NCBI GenBank assembly: GCA_024693775.1
Contig: JAILKL010000038.1
Location: 1-49,546 of the forward strand
DNA from: Pseudobutyrivibrio sp.
GTDB lineage: Bacteria > Bacillota > Clostridia > Lachnospirales > Lachnospiraceae
Direction of reading: 5' to 3'
Length of the DNA: 49,546 nucleotides
The position numbers and the translations under genes were made by a program. Each line of letters starts with the position of its first letter. Position 1 is the first letter of the stretch. The notes under the pieces were generated by a model. It saw only the letters and a program-made list of their open reading frames with translations. It was not told the origin of the DNA and searched no databases. Of the stretch, positions 34,485 through 43,077 are shown piece after piece.

Positions 34485-35183
34485 TTAAATTTTTGAAAGC
34501 TTCTCAACGCAATTATCACAAACTACTGTGCCGTGCTCTAATAAAAATGCTCCGTCAAATGTTTCTGTAAACATCTGGGTTGCATATTCTGAAATCACAA
34601 GAATAACTGCTGAGATCTGGCGACGTGTCAATTCGAAATTTAGCTTGATGTAGTAGTCATCACCATATCGATATAATACGCTTTGCATTCCTTTATAATT
34701 TGGAAGTTGCTTGCATAATTCAATGGAAGCATCCAAACTAGGGAGGATTGCCCATAATGGGGTGTCGAGATACTGATCTGTAACCTCATCACTCTCATCA
34801 ACTAATTTTCCAGCTGACTGTACTGGAATATCACTAGTGTTTCCAGAAACCTTTGTTTCTGTCTTGGTAGTTGACAATGTTTCCTGCAAACCTGTGAGGT
34901 GTTTCTTTAACTCCTCGATGGCCGTTGCAAGTCCCGAATTAGAATCTGGTGAAATAAGTAAAGCAACATCACCCTCAGGCATAACTGTCATCTGTACACT
35001 GTATGCTTTAGCGTGGGTTTCTATCCCAAGCGTTTCACATGCTTCTGCTAAAATATCCCGGATAAAACTTTGGGTCTTTTCCTGGTCACTGACGAAATCG
35101 CCAAGCTCCATGCCACTTGATTCCATTTCCTCTTTGGTGATTACACATCTGATTTTGTCCTCACCAATTTTCTTGAACTTCAT
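34485..35183 (-). CDS. MecA-like adaptor protein
   Basis: A 232-residue protein resembling the MecA/YpbH adaptors that hand substrates to ClpC-ClpP. It has an N-terminal substrate-recognition half with a short KIRCVITKEEMESSGMELGDF block, an acidic linker (about 115-145), and a C-terminal half with LPNYKGMQSVLYRYGDDYYI and LNFELTRRQ, where MecA binds ClpC. The start is ATG 35183, because an upstream ATG lies in the ribosome-binding site and before the likely transcript start. It has its own extended -10 promoter and a terminator. Confidence 0.82.
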   Translation of the reverse strand: MKFKKIGEDKIRCVITKEEMESSGMELGDFVSDQEKTQSFIRDILAEACETLGIETHAKAYSVQMTVMPEGDVALLISPDSNSGLATAIEELKKHLTGLQETLSTTKTETKVSGNTSDIPVQSAGKLVDESDEVTDQYLDTPLWAILPSLDASIELCKQLPNYKGMQSVLYRYGDDYYIKLNFELTRRQISAVILVISEYATQMFTETFDGAFLLEHGTVVCDNCVEKLSKI

Positions 35184-35205
35184 CAGCTCCCCTCCTTTCA
35201 AATCT

Positions 35206-35214
35206 AGTATAACA
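35206..35214 (-). promoter_or_regulatory. Extended -10 promoter of the mecA-like gene
   Basis: TGTTATACT on the minus strand (TGn plus TATACT), about 23 nt before ATG 35183. No good -35 box is seen. The leader is very short, which supports the chosen start codon. Confidence 0.55.
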
Positions 35215-35373
35215 AAAAAATCTAAATGATTTGATTACCGTTAGAAGTAAATAAAGTTTAGCAAATCAATTGAATCATGTCACGGAAAAAACTGAGTATA
35301 TTTGACGAAAATTTGGTGAAACCAGCAATGGGTGTTGCATATTTACATACGCAGCTTTGATTGCCTAGAATAG

Positions 35374-36282
35374 CTATCTAACCGCCCCAATTAAGTCTCT
35401 AACATCCTCGATATTTTTTCGTTTCATGTAATCCACCATGCCATCAAGTATATCTACTGTGGCTGTTGGATTATAAAAATTAGCTGTACCTACGGAAACA
35501 GCAGTTGCTCCTGCTAACATCATCTCAACCGCATCCTGCCATGTGGATACTCCACCCATTCCTATAATAGGAATGTTAACAGCATTTGCACATTCATACA
35601 CCATGCGAACTGCTATTGGATGAACCGCTGGACCAGACATACCACCGGTTTTATTTGCTAGAACAAAGCTCTGACGTTCTACATCGATTTTCATTCCAGT
35701 GAGAGTGTTAATAAGAGAAATTGCATCTGCTCCGCCTGCCTCTGCAGCCTTTGCCATTACCTTTATATCTGTAACGTTTGGTGAAAGCTTCATAACGATT
35801 GGCTGACGTGCGTGTTCCTTAACTAATTTTGTAATTGATTCAACTGCTTTTGGGTCCTGTCCGAAGGCAATACCGCCTTCTTTTACGTTTGGACATGAGA
35901 TATTAATCTCTAACATGTCCACTCTTTTTTCATCTGCTAATCTATCAACTACCTCAATATATTCTTCGGCAGAATGACCACAAACATTAACAAGAACACG
36001 TGTATCTTTAAATTGTTCAAGAAATTTTAAATCTCTTTCACAAAAGACTTCCACTCCAGGGTTCTGAAGACCAATAGCATTGAGCATTCCAGAGCTTACC
36101 TCTGCAATTCTTGGAGTAGGATTGCCTGGCCATGGCACATTTGCCACACCCTTTGTAACCACTGCTCCTAGTCTATTTAAATCAACGAACTCCGAGTATT
36201 CCATACCAGAGCCAAATGTTCCAGATGCTTCCATAATAGGATTTTGAAACTCTACACCTGCTATATTTACCTTCGTGTTCAT
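35374..36282 (-). CDS. pyrD: Dihydroorotate dehydrogenase B, catalytic subunit
   Basis: A 302-residue FMN enzyme that oxidises dihydroorotate to orotate in pyrimidine synthesis. The class 1B catalytic cysteine is Cys130 in INISCPN; FMN contacts include ASGTFGSG, TKGV and the C-terminal GMGGVSTWQDA. The start codon overlaps the pyrK stop codon as TAATG, showing translational coupling with its NAD-linked electron-transfer partner. It is the last gene of the pyr operon. No clear terminator is visible in the 160 nt after it. Confidence 0.95.
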   Translation of the reverse strand: MNTKVNIAGVEFQNPIMEASGTFGSGMEYSEFVDLNRLGAVVTKGVANVPWPGNPTPRIAEVSSGMLNAIGLQNPGVEVFCERDLKFLEQFKDTRVLVNVCGHSAEEYIEVVDRLADEKRVDMLEINISCPNVKEGGIAFGQDPKAVESITKLVKEHARQPIVMKLSPNVTDIKVMAKAAEAGGADAISLINTLTGMKIDVERQSFVLANKTGGMSGPAVHPIAVRMVYECANAVNIPIIGMGGVSTWQDAVEMMLAGATAVSVGTANFYNPTATVDILDGMVDYMKRKNIEDVRDLIGAVR

Positions 36283-37046
36283 TATAGCTCCACCTCCGTT
36301 GCTAAGAATACCGGGCCGTCCTTGCATACCCTTTTATTGTGAACATGGCTGTGATCGTCCACTTCCTTTGATTGACATACGCAACCCAAGCAGGCGCCTA
36401 CACCACAGGCCATTCTTTCTTCCATAGAAACATAGCACTTAATTCCATTTTCTAAGGCATAATCTGCCACGCCCTTAAGCATTGGCTTTGGACCGCAGGC
36501 ATAGATAACATCAGCCTTTAGCTCGTTTTCCTTCATGGCATCCACTACTGTGCCATGAACTCCTACAGAGCCATCATCTGTGGCAATGATTAATTCAGAG
36601 GCAACATCTGTAAATTCCTCAGTGAGGAACATATCATCATTTCTATAGCCCATGACTGCAGTAACAGTACCTGAAAGCTGCTTTGCAAGCTCTAGCATTG
36701 GAGGAACACCAATACCTCCGCCTACAACTATAGCTGTCTCACCCTCCAATGGAAATCCATTTCCTAGAGGTCCTAAAATCTCAACTGTATCACCGGCCTT
36801 GTACTCAGAAAATTCCTTTGTACCCTCACCGACTACACGAAATACTACTCTAAGAGTAGAATCCTCTTTATCTATTTCGCAAAGACTAATTGGACGAGGC
36901 AATAGCTTGCTGCCATTGTTTGAAAAGATATTAATAAACTGACCTGGCACAGCGTACTGTGCTGCAGTAGTTTTTAATACCATACTATAAACTCCATCTG
37001 CCAACTGCTTTGCATCCACTATTGATGCTATCTCTTTTACCTTCAT
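36282..37046 (-). CDS. pyrK: Dihydroorotate dehydrogenase B, electron-transfer subunit
   Basis: A 254-residue FAD/[2Fe-2S] protein that passes electrons from PyrD to NAD. The FAD site LLPRPISLCEID is followed by the NAD-binding VVGGGIGVPP and YACGPKPML. The C-terminal cluster ligands CGVGACLGCVC and a later Cys in KRVCKDGPVF are intact. ATG 37046 is chosen over an upstream TTG that is too close to the AGGAG site. It lies 39 nt after pyrF. Confidence 0.93.
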   Translation of the reverse strand: MKVKEIASIVDAKQLADGVYSMVLKTTAAQYAVPGQFINIFSNNGSKLLPRPISLCEIDKEDSTLRVVFRVVGEGTKEFSEYKAGDTVEILGPLGNGFPLEGETAIVVGGGIGVPPMLELAKQLSGTVTAVMGYRNDDMFLTEEFTDVASELIIATDDGSVGVHGTVVDAMKENELKADVIYACGPKPMLKGVADYALENGIKCYVSMEERMACGVGACLGCVCQSKEVDDHSHVHNKRVCKDGPVFLATEVEL

Positions 37047-37085
37047 TAAAACCAAGACTCCTTAAATATCTAATTCCATTAATAA

Positions 37086-38009
37086 TTATTTACCTAAAGC
37101 TGAACGAATATCTGCAAGCATATCCTCTACTGCTGCACGGCTGGCTGCTGCAAAATTCTCTTCTCCAAACTTTGCATATTTTTCCTGCTGATATGCTGCA
37201 ATGATTCCACGGCTAGAGTTTACGATTGCTCCAAGGCCATCTTTATTAAAGAAGTTTACTAGGTCTGCACCCTTTCCCCCCTGGGCACCATAGCCTGGTA
37301 CTAAAATATATGTGTGAGGCATAAGCTCTCTTAGACGAGCACCCATTTCAGGATATGTGGCACCTACTACAGCACCTACATTTGAGTATGCTCCATCCAT
37401 AGAAGCTGAGCCCCATTCTTCAATCTTTTCTGCCATATGTTCATAGAGAGGTCTACCATCAATGATTCTATCCTGGAATTCACCAGATGATGGATTAGAT
37501 GTTTTGCAAAGAACAAAGATACCCTTATCCTCCTCATTGCATACATCTACGAAAGGTTTTACACCGTCAGATCCAAGATATGGATTTACTGTAGCCATAT
37601 CAGCATCAAAGCCCTGATATTTGTAATCGCCCACCTGCACTGAACCTAGATGTCCAAGGGCATATGCTGTAGATGTAGATCCAATATCACCACGCTTGAT
37701 ATCAGCGATAACTACAAGGCCGAGCTCCTTTGCATAATCAACAGTCTTCTTGTAAGCAATCATTCCAGGGATGCCATAGCTTTCGTACATGGCAATCTGT
37801 GGCTTTACTGCTGGAATAAGGTCTGCTGTTGCATCCATAATCTGTCTGTTGTAGTCAAACATTGCCTCGCCAACAGCCTCTAGAGTTTGGCCGTGCTCTG
37901 CGATGTGCTTGTCTACAAGAGACTTTGGCATAAGCTTCATTGTAGGATCGAGACCAACTACAATTGGTGCATCCTTTTCAGTAATTTGATTAATTAATTT
38001 TTGAATCAT
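37086..38009 (-). CDS. pyrF: Orotidine 5'-phosphate decarboxylase (long form)
   Basis: A 307-residue enzyme converting OMP to UMP. The catalytic Asp/Lys/Asp set is in ADIKRGDIGS (D103, K105, D108). This longer form, with a VGLDPTMKLMP opening, is typical of clostridial and mycobacterial PyrF rather than the roughly 240-residue type. It lies 28 nt after pyrC and 39 nt before pyrK. GAGAGG lies before the ATG. Confidence 0.95.
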   Translation of the reverse strand: MIQKLINQITEKDAPIVVGLDPTMKLMPKSLVDKHIAEHGQTLEAVGEAMFDYNRQIMDATADLIPAVKPQIAMYESYGIPGMIAYKKTVDYAKELGLVVIADIKRGDIGSTSTAYALGHLGSVQVGDYKYQGFDADMATVNPYLGSDGVKPFVDVCNEEDKGIFVLCKTSNPSSGEFQDRIIDGRPLYEHMAEKIEEWGSASMDGAYSNVGAVVGATYPEMGARLRELMPHTYILVPGYGAQGGKGADLVNFFNKDGLGAIVNSSRGIIAAYQQEKYAKFGEENFAAASRAAVEDMLADIRSALGK

Positions 38010-38037
38010 AATATATCCTCTCTATGGTAAAAAAATT

Positions 38038-39315
38038 TTAAACGCTATATACTACCTTGCCACCAAAAATTGTCTTAACGACCTTACCTGTAACATGACG
38101 ATTTTCATATGGCATGTTTTTAGACTTTCCAACAAAGTCTGCTGCATGAATATCATATTCAATTGTAGGATCAAAAATGGTGACATCGGCTGTTTTACCT
38201 ACGGACAAATCTCCAAGGTTCTCTAGGCCAAGAATTTTTGCTGGATTACTACTCATATAGGCTGCCATTGTAAGTGGTGAAATAAGCCCTGAGAGAACCA
38301 GCTCTGTATATGTAAGTGATGCGCTAGTTTCCAAACCAACAATTCCGAATGGTGATGAAAATCCTCTAGCTTTTTCTTCTGCAGTGTGTGGAGCGTGATC
38401 AGTAGAAATAACCTCGAATACTCCCTCTGCAAGACCTTTTCTAAGTGCTTCTCTATCCTCCGCAGTTCTCACTGGTGGATTCATTTTATAATTGCCATCT
38501 CCGGCAACGATATCGTCCTCTGTAAGGGTAAAATGATGTGGGCAAACCTCTCCGGAAACCTTTATTCCTCGAGACTTTGCTTCTTTTATAATGTCATAGC
38601 TTTCCTTTGTAGAACAGTGACATAAATGAAGTGTAGCCCCTGTCTCCTCAGCAAGCATAATGTCTCTGGCCTCAATGATATTTTCAACAGCATTGCTGAT
38701 ACCCTTTTCACCAAGATCATTTGACTTTGCCCCCATGTTCATAACACCGCCCTGCACCAGATTAATATCCTCGCAGTGGGCTAAAACTGGAACGTTCTTT
38801 TTAGCAACGATTTTCATTGCCTCACGATATACTCCAGAATCCATAACGGATTTACCATCCTCAGAGATAGCTGGAATACCTGCATCTATCATGCCCTCTA
38901 AATCAGAAAGCTCTTTTCCTTCCATTCCCTTTGTAACCGAGCCCACCTGAAGAACTCTGGTTAGCCCAACGCTTTTAGCCTTCTCATGAACGTAATTTAC
39001 AAGCTCTGGATTATCTACCACTGGCTTTGTATTAGGCATGGCAAGAACAGTGGTAACACCGCCTCTGGCTGCTGCCTTCGAACCAGTTTCGATATCTTCC
39101 TTTTGGGTCTGACCTGGGTCTCTAAAGTGAACGTGCATATCGATGAGTCCAGGCATAACATAGCAGCCCTTTGCATCGATTACTTCATCAGAAAAAACGG
39201 GAACAATCTCAGCCTCAACAGCTGAGATAATGTTCCCGTCTATCTTAATATCTAATATTTCGTTTGTGTTTGTAGGTGGGTTGAGCACCCTTCCGTTTTT
39301 AATAATAAGACTCAT
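38038..39315 (-). CDS. pyrC: Dihydroorotase
   Basis: A 425-residue amidohydrolase that cyclises carbamoyl-aspartate. The metal ligands His61 and His63 are in DMHVHFRDPG, further ligands lie in AHCEDI and LHLCHCS, and the catalytic Asp is in STDHAPH. It is the first gene of the pyrC-pyrF-pyrK-pyrD operon. pyrB, pyrE and the carAB genes are absent here and must be elsewhere. An extended -10 promoter lies about 40 nt upstream; no PyrR-type attenuator is evident. Confidence 0.95.
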   Translation of the reverse strand: MSLIIKNGRVLNPPTNTNEILDIKIDGNIISAVEAEIVPVFSDEVIDAKGCYVMPGLIDMHVHFRDPGQTQKEDIETGSKAAARGGVTTVLAMPNTKPVVDNPELVNYVHEKAKSVGLTRVLQVGSVTKGMEGKELSDLEGMIDAGIPAISEDGKSVMDSGVYREAMKIVAKKNVPVLAHCEDINLVQGGVMNMGAKSNDLGEKGISNAVENIIEARDIMLAEETGATLHLCHCSTKESYDIIKEAKSRGIKVSGEVCPHHFTLTEDDIVAGDGNYKMNPPVRTAEDREALRKGLAEGVFEVISTDHAPHTAEEKARGFSSPFGIVGLETSASLTYTELVLSGLISPLTMAAYMSSNPAKILGLENLGDLSVGKTADVTIFDPTIEYDIHAADFVGKSKNMPYENRHVTGKVVKTIFGGKVVYSV

Positions 39316-39353
39316 ATCTTATCCTCACTTTTTAAAGTATGTAAACCGTGACT

Positions 39354-39362
39354 AGTATAGCA
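39354..39362 (-). promoter_or_regulatory. Extended -10 promoter of the pyr operon
   Basis: TGCTATACT on the minus strand (TG-n-TATACT). The -35 region is poor. It gives a leader of about 32 nt before pyrC. Confidence 0.5.
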
Positions 39363-39395
39363 TACTCCCTAAACAAAAGCCATATAAGATAATTA

Positions 39396-39785
39396 TTAAT
39401 CCACCTTTTTGCCGTTGGCCTTGGCCATGAATTTCTCATTATTAATAATGTATCTCTCATGAGTACCCATGCCTACCATGCCGTTTTCATCTGAGCATAC
39501 TACCTCAAATGAAAGCTTTCGGCCATCGATTTCTATAAGTGTAGCCTCACACTGTACAGTCATACCTATTGCGCTAGGTGCCATATGTGTGATGTTTACC
39601 TTGCTACCAACTGTGCCAAGGCCCTCTTCAAGCTCTGGCTGTACCATTTTCCAGCAAACCTCTTCCATAAGAGAAATCATAGCTGGTGTTGCAAAAACCT
39701 CTAATGCCCCGCTACAGAATGCCTTAGCTGTGTTGTCTAATGTAACTACTGTCTCCTCTGTGCTTTTCATTCCTATTTCAAGCAT
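39396..39785 (-). CDS. Hotdog-fold thioesterase (FlK-like)
   Basis: A 129-residue single hotdog domain. The N-terminal block FCSGALEVFATPAMISLMEEVC contains the Ser/Thr and Glu positions of the FlK-type thioesterase family. The central helix is followed by VGSKVNITHMAPSAIGM with a conserved His, and the protein ends in GTHERYII. It probably hydrolyses an acyl-CoA; the substrate is unknown. GGAGGGG lies 6 nt before the ATG. A TGTTATAAT extended -10 element (39824-39832) overlaps the T tract of the preceding lysC terminator, so it is a separate unit. Confidence 0.82.
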   Translation of the reverse strand: MLEIGMKSTEETVVTLDNTAKAFCSGALEVFATPAMISLMEEVCWKMVQPELEEGLGTVGSKVNITHMAPSAIGMTVQCEATLIEIDGRKLSFEVVCSDENGMVGMGTHERYIINNEKFMAKANGKKVD

Positions 39786-39823
39786 ATCGTACCCCTCCTT
39801 AATAATTAAATCTAACTTTTAAA

Positions 39824-39832
39824 ATTATAACA
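39824..39832 (-). promoter_or_regulatory. Extended -10 promoter of the thioesterase gene
   Basis: TGTTATAAT on the minus strand, coinciding with the end of the lysC terminator T tract. The transcript would start about 30 nt before the ATG. Confidence 0.5.
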
Positions 39833-39868
39833 AAAAACCAACAGCAGTGTAAATACAAGCTGTTGGTT
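39831..39868 (-). terminator. Terminator of the aspartate kinase gene
   Basis: Perfect stem AACCAACAGC/GCTGTTGGTT with a 13-nt loop (39836-39868), then TTTTTTG on the minus strand. It lies 22 nt past the stop codon. Confidence 0.85.
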
Positions 39869-39889
39869 TATAATTTTTAGTTTTCTATA

Positions 39890-41212
39890 TTATAGTCTAG
39901 TTGTTACGAAAATATCGTAAATTGCTCTAACAGCAGCCTCAAAATCTTCGTTTTCAACACCAATGATGATATTTAACTCTGAAGAGCCCTGGTCAATCAT
40001 ACGAACATTTACGTGTGCATGGCTAAGTGCTGCAAATATACGACCGGCAGTACCACGAGTGCTCTTCATGCCACGACCTACAACTGCGATAAGTGCAAGG
40101 TCTGACTCGATTTCGATAGAGTCTGGTGAGCAATTTCTATGGATAGCTGAAACTACAGCCTGCTCCTTGTTGATAAACTCATCCTCATGCACAACTACAG
40201 TCATAGTATCAATACCTGATGGCATGTGCTCAATGTTGATTCCGTTGTCCTCAAATGCAGATAGAACCTTTCGGCAGAAGCCTACCTCTGAGTTCATAAG
40301 AGATTTTGTTATAAGAACTGTACAGAATCCCTTCTTTCCAGCGATACCTGTAATAACGTACTCATTTCTCTGACCTGTACTCTCTACAATCCATGTGCCC
40401 TCGTCCTCAGGCTTGTTTGTGTTCTTGATATTGATAGGAATACCTGCAGAACGAACTGGGAAAATAGCATCCTCGTGAAGAACTGAAGCGCCCATATAAG
40501 AAAGCTCGCGAAGCTCTCTGTATGTAATTGTCTGCATACCAGCAGGATTTTTTACGATACGTGGATCGCAAATTAAAAATCCTGAAACGTCTGTCCAATT
40601 TTCATAAACATCTACCTTTGCAGCACCGGCAACGATAGAACCGGTTACATCTGAACCACCACGTGAGAATGTCTTTACTCGTCCGTCCTTTCCACAGCCA
40701 TAGAAGCCAGGGATAACCGCATGTGGATGCTCCTGTAATGCCTTTGCCATAGCCTTTTCTGTCTTGTAGGCATTTAAGTATCCCTCTTCATTGAAGAAAA
40801 TAACTTCCTTTGAATCTATAAAGTCATAGCCAAGATATTCTGCCATGATTTTACCATTTAGATATTCACCACGGCTGGCTAAATAATCAAGTGAAAGGTC
40901 TTCTTTAATATCAGCAGCAATCTGTTTGAAATCCTCATCCAAGCTGAAATTCTTTAACTGAAGGCCGTCAATAATCTCATCATAACGTGCCTTTATCTGT
41001 GCAAGATTTTCAGTAACATCCTTGCCTGCCTCAGCATCATTGAAGGTCTGAATAAGCATGTCTGTGACCTTTGTGTCTTTGCTATTACGTTTTCCGGGTG
41101 CTGATGGTACTACAAATACTCTAGTCTCGTCGGCACGAATAATATCGCCAACCTTTTTGAACTGCTCAGCATTAGCAAGTGAGCTGCCGCCAAATTTAAC
41201 TACCTTTTTCAT
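39890..41212 (-). CDS. lysC: Aspartate kinase
   Basis: A 440-residue monofunctional aspartokinase, the first step of the Lys/Thr/Met pathway. The kinase domain shows KFGGSS at 6-11, SAPGKR, and SRGGSDVTGSIVAGA; two C-terminal ACT domains follow (TVLITKSLMNSEVG... and ALIAVVGRGMKSTRG), where amino-acid feedback binds. It stands alone with its own terminator. Upstream (41263-41280) is an ACTTTA-N6-TAAAGT inverted repeat, shared with the ABC importer gene at 44138. No lysine riboswitch is present in the 86-nt gap. Confidence 0.93.
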   Translation of the reverse strand: MKKVVKFGGSSLANAEQFKKVGDIIRADETRVFVVPSAPGKRNSKDTKVTDMLIQTFNDAEAGKDVTENLAQIKARYDEIIDGLQLKNFSLDEDFKQIAADIKEDLSLDYLASRGEYLNGKIMAEYLGYDFIDSKEVIFFNEEGYLNAYKTEKAMAKALQEHPHAVIPGFYGCGKDGRVKTFSRGGSDVTGSIVAGAAKVDVYENWTDVSGFLICDPRIVKNPAGMQTITYRELRELSYMGASVLHEDAIFPVRSAGIPINIKNTNKPEDEGTWIVESTGQRNEYVITGIAGKKGFCTVLITKSLMNSEVGFCRKVLSAFEDNGINIEHMPSGIDTMTVVVHEDEFINKEQAVVSAIHRNCSPDSIEIESDLALIAVVGRGMKSTRGTAGRIFAALSHAHVNVRMIDQGSSELNIIIGVENEDFEAAVRAIYDIFVTTRL

Positions 41213-41262
41213 TCCTTGTTCTTCCTCATCGTAAATTTTATTTTATTACACTTTACACTATT

Positions 41263-41280
41263 ACTTTAGTTCTTTAAAGT
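41263..41280 (-). promoter_or_regulatory. Inverted repeat ACTTTA-N6-TAAAGT upstream of lysC
   Basis: ACTTTAGTTCTTTAAAGT has perfect 6-bp arms. A further ACTTTA half-site lies next to it (41250-41255), so the region holds three half-sites. The same arms and spacing appear at 44202-44219. It may alternatively form a weak 3' hairpin for the ABC operon that ends at 41299. Confidence 0.5.
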
Positions 41281-41298
41281 GTTAATTCGTACAATTTT

Positions 41299-42099
41299 TT
41301 ATGAAAGCAATACCCTATCATTGTCTAATTCCTCCCCTGCGCCTACCTTGAACTTCTCTAGTAGGTCCGAAACAGTGAGCTTTTCTCTCTCTGCTCCACA
41401 GGTATCAAAGACAATCTGTCCTGCATTCATCATTAATGTTCTATTTCCTACCTCCAGCGCCTGATGCATATTGTGGGTAACCATCAAACAGGTGATGCCT
41501 CTTTCTGCGACAATACTTTTAGTAAGGTCTAATACCTTCTCAGCTGTAGCTGGATCAAGGGCAGCCGTATGCTCATCCAAAAGCAATAGCTTTGGTGTAA
41601 CAAAGGTGGCCATAAGAAGTGTAAGTGCCTGTCTCTGACCTCCTGACAAAAGTCCCACTGGCTGCTTCATTCTATCCTCTAATCCCATATCAAGCATAGC
41701 AAGCTTTTCTCTAAAAGCCTTTTTATCCGACTGCTTTATTCTAGAAAACATGCGATTGCTGGAATTGGATGCTCTCAAATATGCTAAGGCCATATTTTCC
41801 TCTATGGTCATGCTAGGAGCTGTGCCCTTAAGAGGATCTTGAAATAGATGCCCTATTACCTTACTACGAACGTGCTCCTTTTTAAAGGTTATATCATCAC
41901 CATCTAGATAAATATTTCCTTCATCCACAATAAAAGTACCTGCAATAGCATTAAACATAGTGGATTTTCCAGCGCCATTCGAACCAACTATAGTAGCAAA
42001 GTCTCCATCCTTTAGATCTAGACTGAGATTTTTTAGTGCCACCTTTTCATTGACAGTACCTGGATTGAAGGTTTTAGAAATGTTATCGATTCTAAGCAT
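41299..42099 (-). CDS. ABC importer ATP-binding protein (TrpZ-type)
   Basis: A 266-residue ABC ATPase with Walker A GSNGAGKS at 39-46, signature LSGGQRQ and Walker B LLLLDEHTAALDP. The EHTAALDP variant, with His in place of Pro, is typical of the importer family associated with PF04392 binding proteins. The start MLRIDN is chosen because GGGAGGAG precedes it. It overlaps the permease gene by 8 nt. With its neighbours it forms a complete importer. Confidence 0.88.
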   Translation of the reverse strand: MLRIDNISKTFNPGTVNEKVALKNLSLDLKDGDFATIVGSNGAGKSTMFNAIAGTFIVDEGNIYLDGDDITFKKEHVRSKVIGHLFQDPLKGTAPSMTIEENMALAYLRASNSSNRMFSRIKQSDKKAFREKLAMLDMGLEDRMKQPVGLLSGGQRQALTLLMATFVTPKLLLLDEHTAALDPATAEKVLDLTKSIVAERGITCLMVTHNMHQALEVGNRTLMMNAGQIVFDTCGAEREKLTVSDLLEKFKVGAGEELDNDRVLLS

Positions 42100-43039
42100 T
42101 TTTCTCCTCCCTTCCAGATTTATTTTCTCTATAATTTGCAAACTCGCGCTTTTTCAAGGCTGCTTTTTTTCGTACATATGGAAGTGCAATGGCCACAGCA
42201 ACTATCATAGCTGAAACGAGCTTTAGAGCCTCAGCTGGTACCGATAATCTAAGGGCCACAGCCACAATAAATCTATATAAAACCGAACCTGCTATGGTTC
42301 CAATAACGCGTCTTAAGGTGCTTCCCTTATTTCCAATAAGGCTCTGGCCAATTATTAATGAAGCCAGTGCAATTGTAACCATACCCGTACCTATATTAAT
42401 ATCAGCCGATTTCTGATATTGAGCAATAAGCACACCTGAAAGTGCTGTAAGTGAGTTTGCCAAACATAGTCCGACTGTAATTGTAAATGTAGGATTTATA
42501 GATGATGACTTTACCATTTCAGCATTGTCACCTGTAGCTCTAATGGACATACCAAGTGTGGTACCCAAAAACCACCATAGTGCTAGGGCAATCAATCCTA
42601 CAATAACCACTAGTATAACAACCTTATACCAATCTCCAAAGAACTGCTGCAGGAAAGAATCCTTTGCTAAAGAGAAAATTGTATCCACTCCAAAGATGCT
42701 CACTTGCGATGTCATTATAAAAATATTTACGGTATAAAGCGCTGTGTTAACAATGATTCCAGCCAGGATGGACTCCACACCAAACTTTGTCTGAAGTAAA
42801 GCTGTAACAAAGCCTGCACAAGCTCCAGAAATCATAGCTGCAATTATTCCAAGGAAAGGATGACCTGACAGGGTAACAATGGCACCGACTGCACAACCCA
42901 AGGTAAAGCATCCATCTGTTGTTAAATCAGCGATATTTAAAATGGTAAAAGAAATAAAAAGTGCTAAAGCAACTAGGGCATACATCAGCCCTAGTTCTAA
43001 AGCACTTTGAAAAATTGAAACTGTAATAATGCTCGACAT
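42092..43039 (-). CDS. ABC importer permease (TrpY-type)
   Basis: A 315-residue polytopic permease of the BPD_transp_2 family with about eight to nine membrane helices. Its opening FQSALELGLMYALVALALFISFTILNIADLT is characteristic of the permeases paired with ABC_sub_bind lipoproteins. The start at MSSIITV is preferred: GGGTGG lies 8 nt upstream, and the longer frame begins with GTG. The C-terminus is basic. A perfect 18-bp palindrome lies between the binding-protein stop codon and this gene. Confidence 0.88.
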   Translation of the reverse strand: MSSIITVSIFQSALELGLMYALVALALFISFTILNIADLTTDGCFTLGCAVGAIVTLSGHPFLGIIAAMISGACAGFVTALLQTKFGVESILAGIIVNTALYTVNIFIMTSQVSIFGVDTIFSLAKDSFLQQFFGDWYKVVILVVIVGLIALALWWFLGTTLGMSIRATGDNAEMVKSSSINPTFTITVGLCLANSLTALSGVLIAQYQKSADINIGTGMVTIALASLIIGQSLIGNKGSTLRRVIGTIAGSVLYRFIVAVALRLSVPAEALKLVSAMIVAVAIALPYVRKKAALKKREFANYRENKSGREEKNA

Positions 43040-43059
43040 AATAATAACCACCCAATACT

Positions 43060-43077
43060 AATTCGTATATACGAATT
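43060..43077. promoter_or_regulatory. Perfect 18-bp palindrome between binding-protein and permease genes
   Basis: AATTCGTATATACGAATT lies immediately after the binding-protein stop codon. It could be an intercistronic RNA hairpin that raises binding-protein mRNA stability, or a DNA site for a dimeric regulator. There is no T tract. Confidence 0.55.

Noticed and set aside
35361-35380. TAGAATAGCTATCTA near the pyrD stop as a terminator
   Set aside because: The stem would be short and AT-rich with one mismatch, and no T tract follows. It is not enough to call termination.
41213-41298. Lysine riboswitch before lysC
   Set aside because: The gap is only 86 nt, far shorter than the roughly 170-nt aptamer, and shows none of its conserved core.
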